From Diogma glabrata (taxonomy: Eukaryota > Arthropoda > Insecta > Diptera > Cylindrotomidae), in contig OY856188.1 of NCBI GenBank assembly GCA_963693315.1, positions 215,706,495-215,770,494 on the forward strand: a stretch of 64,000 bases of DNA, in the 5' to 3' direction. The notes beneath the pieces were generated by a model, which worked only from the letters and a program-made list of their open reading frames with translations, searched no databases and was not told where the DNA came from. Shown here one piece after another: positions 60,376 through 64,000 of this stretch (positions are counted from its first letter, which is position 1; each line of letters starts with the position of its first letter). A program made the translations under genes and the position numbers.

Positions 60376-61600
60376 AATTTGGACAAAATGGCGGGGGGTC
60401 TCCCGAACACCTCTAAGTTTAAATCTTGAATAACTTCTGATCTCGAGCTATGATCTTATTGAAACTTAGTATATAAGGTTTTAATACTGTTTCCAATATT
60501 TCTGCATACCAACTTCCGGTTTGTCACTTCCGGTTAAAAAGTTTTTTTTTCAGGTGTTTATCCCTACTGTAGCCTACAATTACCGATCGATTTTCATGAA
60601 ACGTTGCGAAAAGCTTTTAAATAACATGAGAAAGATTTTATCAGCTTTTGGAGCACATTGGATAAAGGGTTGGGGGGTCCACCATACAACAGGTGGTTTT
60701 TTCCACAAAGTTTTTATGTTTGTTGGGAGCATAAAACATTCATTCGTGAATGAATTTTGATGACACTTTGGAAAAAGATGCAAACATGTATGGCAAAGAA
60801 CTGATTAGTTTTTGAGCGAAAGTGAACAAAGTGGTGGGGGGTCCCTGGAGCACCTGTTTTTTTGAAAGCTCAATAACATCTGTACCTGATAATCGAATTG
60901 GATGAAACTTTGTACATAAGCATTTAGTATGATTTACAAAAATTCTGCATCCCAGCTTCCGGTTTTTCACTTCCGGTAAAAAAAAATTTTTTTTACTTGT
61001 TGGCAGTTTTTTCAGTATCTTTATGCACACTACAGCCTACAATAATGAAGTGATTATGATAAAACTTATGGAAAAATTTCAATTAGTGTAGAAGATAATT
61101 ATCATCTTTTGGGACACATTGATCAAAGTGGCGGGGGATCTACCATACAACTGCTGACTTTTTACACTTGGTTTTTAAAGTTTGTTGGGAGCATACAGAT
61201 TTCATTCATTAATCAATTTTAATGGCACTTTGAAAAAAGATAAAGACTTTATTGACAAAGAATTGACTAGTTTTTGGACAATATTGGGATAAGTGGGGGG
61301 GTCCTCCCGAACACCTGTTTATTGTTTCAATTTTTGTTGGAAACATACAACATTCGTTCGTTAAGTAATTTTGATTACACTTTGCAAAAAGATGCAAATA
61401 TGTATGGCAAGGAACTGATTAGTTTTTTAGCGATAGTGAACAAAGTGGTGGGGGGGTCCTCCAAGCACCTGTTATTTTGGAAGCTCAATAACTTCTGTAC
61501 GTAATAATCGAGTTAGATGAAATTTGGTACATACCCATTTAGTAAAGTTTACAACAGTTCTGCATCCTAACTTCCGCTTTGTCACTTCCGATAAAATTTT
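60376..61600. repeat. Degenerate tandem block with CTTCCGGTTT and GGTGGGGGGTCC motifs
   Basis: Three staggered copies of a complex unit. Landmarks recur in order: 'CTTCCGGTTTGTCACTTCCG' (60510, 60955, and 61571 with one base changed), 'TACTGTAGCCTACAAT' or 'ACTACAGCCTACAAT' (60563, 61029), 'GGTGGGGGGTCC' or similar (60670, 60831, 61140, 61296, 61447), and 'TGCAAACATGTATGGCAA'. Units are about 450-600 bases. Open frames on both strands are incidental. Confidence 0.7.
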
Positions 61601-61884
61601 TTTTACTTTTTTTCGTACAACAGAATTTATGTTTGTTGGAATACTACTGCCTGCTTTAATATTTTTATTATTAGAACTACGAAGTCCATAATATTGGTTA
61701 GCTTTTAATTAAAGTATTTTATGGATATTAGCTCATTATATATCCAGAACACTATGTTTCCAGAGCTGTGGTGAAGTCAGCCTATGCATCAGCGTCGCAA
61801 TATTTTTTAAAATGATACTTCATTGAAAAGATCATTTTCGGAAATAGTATTCAGAATTTTGAGTAAAACGATGGGTCAAACTCA

Positions 61885-62260
61885 AGTTAAAAATATGAAG
61901 GGACTGAAATATCACAGCTCTGAGATACCAAGATTTTGGTCTGGGTTAAGGATTTTGATCTAGTTTTCGGCAAAAAACTTTTATGAGGACATGGTTTTTA
62001 GTTTTGGGCAGCGGTGCATATCAAACATAACTTTTTGTTAAAGTACATGTATTTTTTATCTCTGTTTAGATATGTGTTACAAAACTAACACGAAACATCA
62101 ATACGTTGTTGCAAAACTATAGCAGATCATAAATTAACATAATTTAATGAAAAGATGATACAATCAGCAAGCTACTCCAAACCTCTCCATTTAGCGTTTC
62201 GAGAAAATATTTCAAAATCACAAATTCATATTTCTTTCAAAATTCCAAAAATGTTGTAAA
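61885..62260 (-). repeat. Dispersed repeat family, copy 4 (right end only, inverted)
   Basis: Minus-strand match to the right ~370 bases of copy 3: 'TTTTAGTTTTGGGCAGCG' at 61995, 'CAAGATTTTGGTCTGGGTTA' at 61929, 'GATGATACAATCAGCAAGCT' at 62153 and 'CATTTAGCGTTTCGAGAAAA' at 62189. Confidence 0.75.
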
Positions 62261-63250
62261 TGGGCTATTATTTTGAAAACGTACATTTTTTTGTTGATTT
62301 TTAAATGTTTGATTTTTAAAAAATCTGAAATTTTGATATATTGTTGGCATTGACAAAAGGAAAAAAGTTATTTCTGCTTTTATTTTTTGTGTACTCTGAA
62401 TCGGAGTTATGCGCGGTTGAATTTTGAGGCTTTTTCACGTAGTTTTTGGTAATGGTGGCAATGTTTTGTGAATAGGTGCCACAAATTTCATCCGACTTAC
62501 GTATATTTTTGCAAGTAAAAAGGAAAATAATTGAATAATTGAAATAAGTAAGTTTAAAATTAATAACTTTTCTCTTTTCCGCTAGGCGGCGCGTAAAACC
62601 TTGGTTTACTTCAAAGCTCATATCTCAAAAAGTAGGCTTTTTTTTTTTTGTTTTTCACAAATTTTAAAGTAAACATATGCAGCTATGAAATTGAGAAATA
62701 AAAAGTCAGTAATTCAATATGGATTTTTTCTTACGATTTTTTAAAGTTTGGTATATGAAAAATTCACATTTGTTTTTTTATTAAGTTAATAATCCTGTAC
62801 TAAATGTGGATCTAATAAATTAAACATTTCATATTTTAAACCTGCAATAAATTTGAACCATTTTCTGTGCGGCTAAATGGTTAAAAACTTATTAAAAATT
62901 AATTTAAGTTAAGTGGTAAAATAAAGGAATTTAAATTATTAAAAGGGTGTGTAAAATGTTTATTCATTTTAAAACATGTCTATTCAGCCCCTTTTTACTA
63001 ATTAAAATCTCATTAGAGGCTCATAATTTTAACATTTAAAATTTCTAATGACGCCCACAAACGGTTTTTGACCAAATTATGCTTGCATCCAATCAAAATA
63101 TATTAAATTGTACCTACCTAATTTTACCTGATTCTACCTATGTCAAAACTATTTCAAGGGTATATATATATATTGATTGGATTGCCTTATGATTATAATT
63201 ATATTCCAAAATATTTAGAAGACATAACGTTTAGAAAAGATAATAATAGA
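62261..63250. other. No recognisable feature
   Basis: AT-rich. A 101-codon minus-strand open stretch (62316-62621) has no domain and a low-complexity composition, and I do not support it as a gene. Confidence 0.5.
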
Positions 63251-63253
63251 AAT

Positions 63254-64000
63254 GCCTTTCAAATTGTGCTGTAACTCTCAAAAATCATCAGCGGACATCA
63301 AAAAATGTGAAACTGGTCACACCAGCTGTTATTCAAAAAGCTGCGACCCTAAATTTTTTTTTGCGTGATGACCAGTTTATATGTGAAACATGTCGCACTT
63401 ATATCTATAAAAATAAGGTAAATTTAATTATTTTATTAAAATGAATAAAAATTCATATGCAACTAATATTTTCTATACTGCAGCTTTCATGTTCGGAAAC
63501 TATCGATAGTAAAATTATTTCTATAAATCAGGATGTTGAAAATGTTCCAACGAACGAAAATATTCAAATACCTCCAGCATCTTTAGATCCATCACCAGTT
63601 TCGGTTGATACTATATCTCCACCAGTTCCTGAACTACTTAATGACATTTTAGAAGATATTAACTATGTTCTTGGAAGGTTAGCCGAATCTCCTATCAAAC
63701 AAAATCATATTACAACAGGAAGTTATAAAAAAATTGCAAGTGTCACATCGGCAATAAGTCAAAGAATATTTCAAGTAGATTCAGTTAAAGTGTTATCACC
63801 AAACGAGGAATGTGAATATACATCATGGCTTATGAACCTTAAAAAAGAGTTTAAAGATGCCAGCTGTAAATCAAAACAAGTGTTTTTGTTGACAACTCTA
63901 CCACGTAAATTTTGGTCAAATCAACGTATCCAGGATGAATTTAATGCATCAAGACGACTGGTATAATTCGCCATGGATCTGTTGGAAACAGTAGGTCCTT
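63254..64000 (+). pseudogene. N-terminal part of an uncharacterised transposon-type protein (two exons, broken, cut by window edge)
   Basis: Exon 1 begins near ATG 63254 ('MPFKLCCNS'), shifts frame, then reads 'VKLVTPAVIQKAATLNFFLR' and 'QFICETCRTYIYKNK' with paired cysteines that suggest a small zinc-binding domain. It ends at AAG|GTAAAT. A 66-base intron (63418-63483, ending CTGCAG) is followed in phase by exon 2: 'LSCSETIDSKIISINQDVEN', an acidic Pro-rich linker, 'SYKKIASVTSAISQRIF', 'ECEYTSWLMNLKKEFKDASC', 'SKQVFLLTTLPRKFW' and 'QDEFNASRRLV'. A TAA at 63964 interrupts the frame before 'FAMDLLETVGP'. I believe it is the amino half of the protein type seen at 50567-50986. Confidence 0.55.

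Noticed and set aside
60521..61504. Several ORFs of 60-96 codons on both strands
   Set aside because: They overlap each other on opposite strands in a tandem repeat block and have no domain.
62316..62621. A 101-codon minus-strand ORF
   Set aside because: Low-complexity composition, no homology recognised, next to a dispersed repeat end.

Overview
The window is about 64 kb of AT-rich animal nuclear DNA, almost certainly from an insect. The one convincing host gene piece is a coding exon (52378-52741) for the N-terminus and first transmembrane helix of an aminergic GPCR, most like a beta-type octopamine receptor. Most of the rest is transposable elements, satellites and inverted repeats. The species cannot be fixed from the sequence. 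Many translated stretches in repeat arrays, especially the 9-bp minisatellite and the 146-bp satellite, are not genes.

Region by region. 1-6643: three Penelope-like element (PLE) copies, one with an intact 848-codon reverse transcriptase/GIY-YIG ORF; two 5'-truncated copies are fused head to head, and a full hammerhead ribozyme can be folded by eye at two places. 6685-8075: a 9-bp GGTCATGGT-type minisatellite. 9106-9839: a broken BEL/Pao integrase. 11722-16368: a hAT transposon with visible terminal inverted repeats, lacking its catalytic core and containing a broken THAP + DDE_Tnp_4 (ISL2EU/Harbinger-type) transposase, set in a (TA)n tract. 16381-18620 and about 20115-23385: two further elements with long terminal inverted repeats, the second carrying a nested MITE. 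23386-26040: mostly unique DNA with two weak exon candidates, a GC-richer repeat patch and a hairpin. 26041-28275: a dispersed-repeat copy swollen by an A/T minisatellite and holding a diverged PLE end with a decayed hammerhead. 28276-32833: nothing recognisable.

32950-48250 is dominated by a satellite with a 146-bp unit, about 57 copies in the main array, with higher-order repeats of seven units (1023 bp). The array abuts a non-LTR retrotransposon fragment (PHD-finger ORF1 and the start of an endonuclease ORF2). That fragment and its flanking satellite recur in mirror image, so 40-48 kb is one large inverted repeat that runs into a 200-N assembly gap. 49456-51590 is another nearly complete palindrome, of a transposon-borne protein gene. 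52378 onward is the GPCR exon and what is probably its long first intron, holding repeat copies, a tandem block with a repeated CTTCCGGTTT motif, and at the right edge a broken two-exon gene that may be the N-terminal half of the same protein family as the 50-kb palindrome.

The main theme is inverted duplication: at least five independent long inverted repeats, of different element families, lie in one 64-kb stretch beside a satellite with a nucleosome-sized unit. The sequence cannot show whether this is biology (foldback, gene conversion, break repair) or partly assembly.
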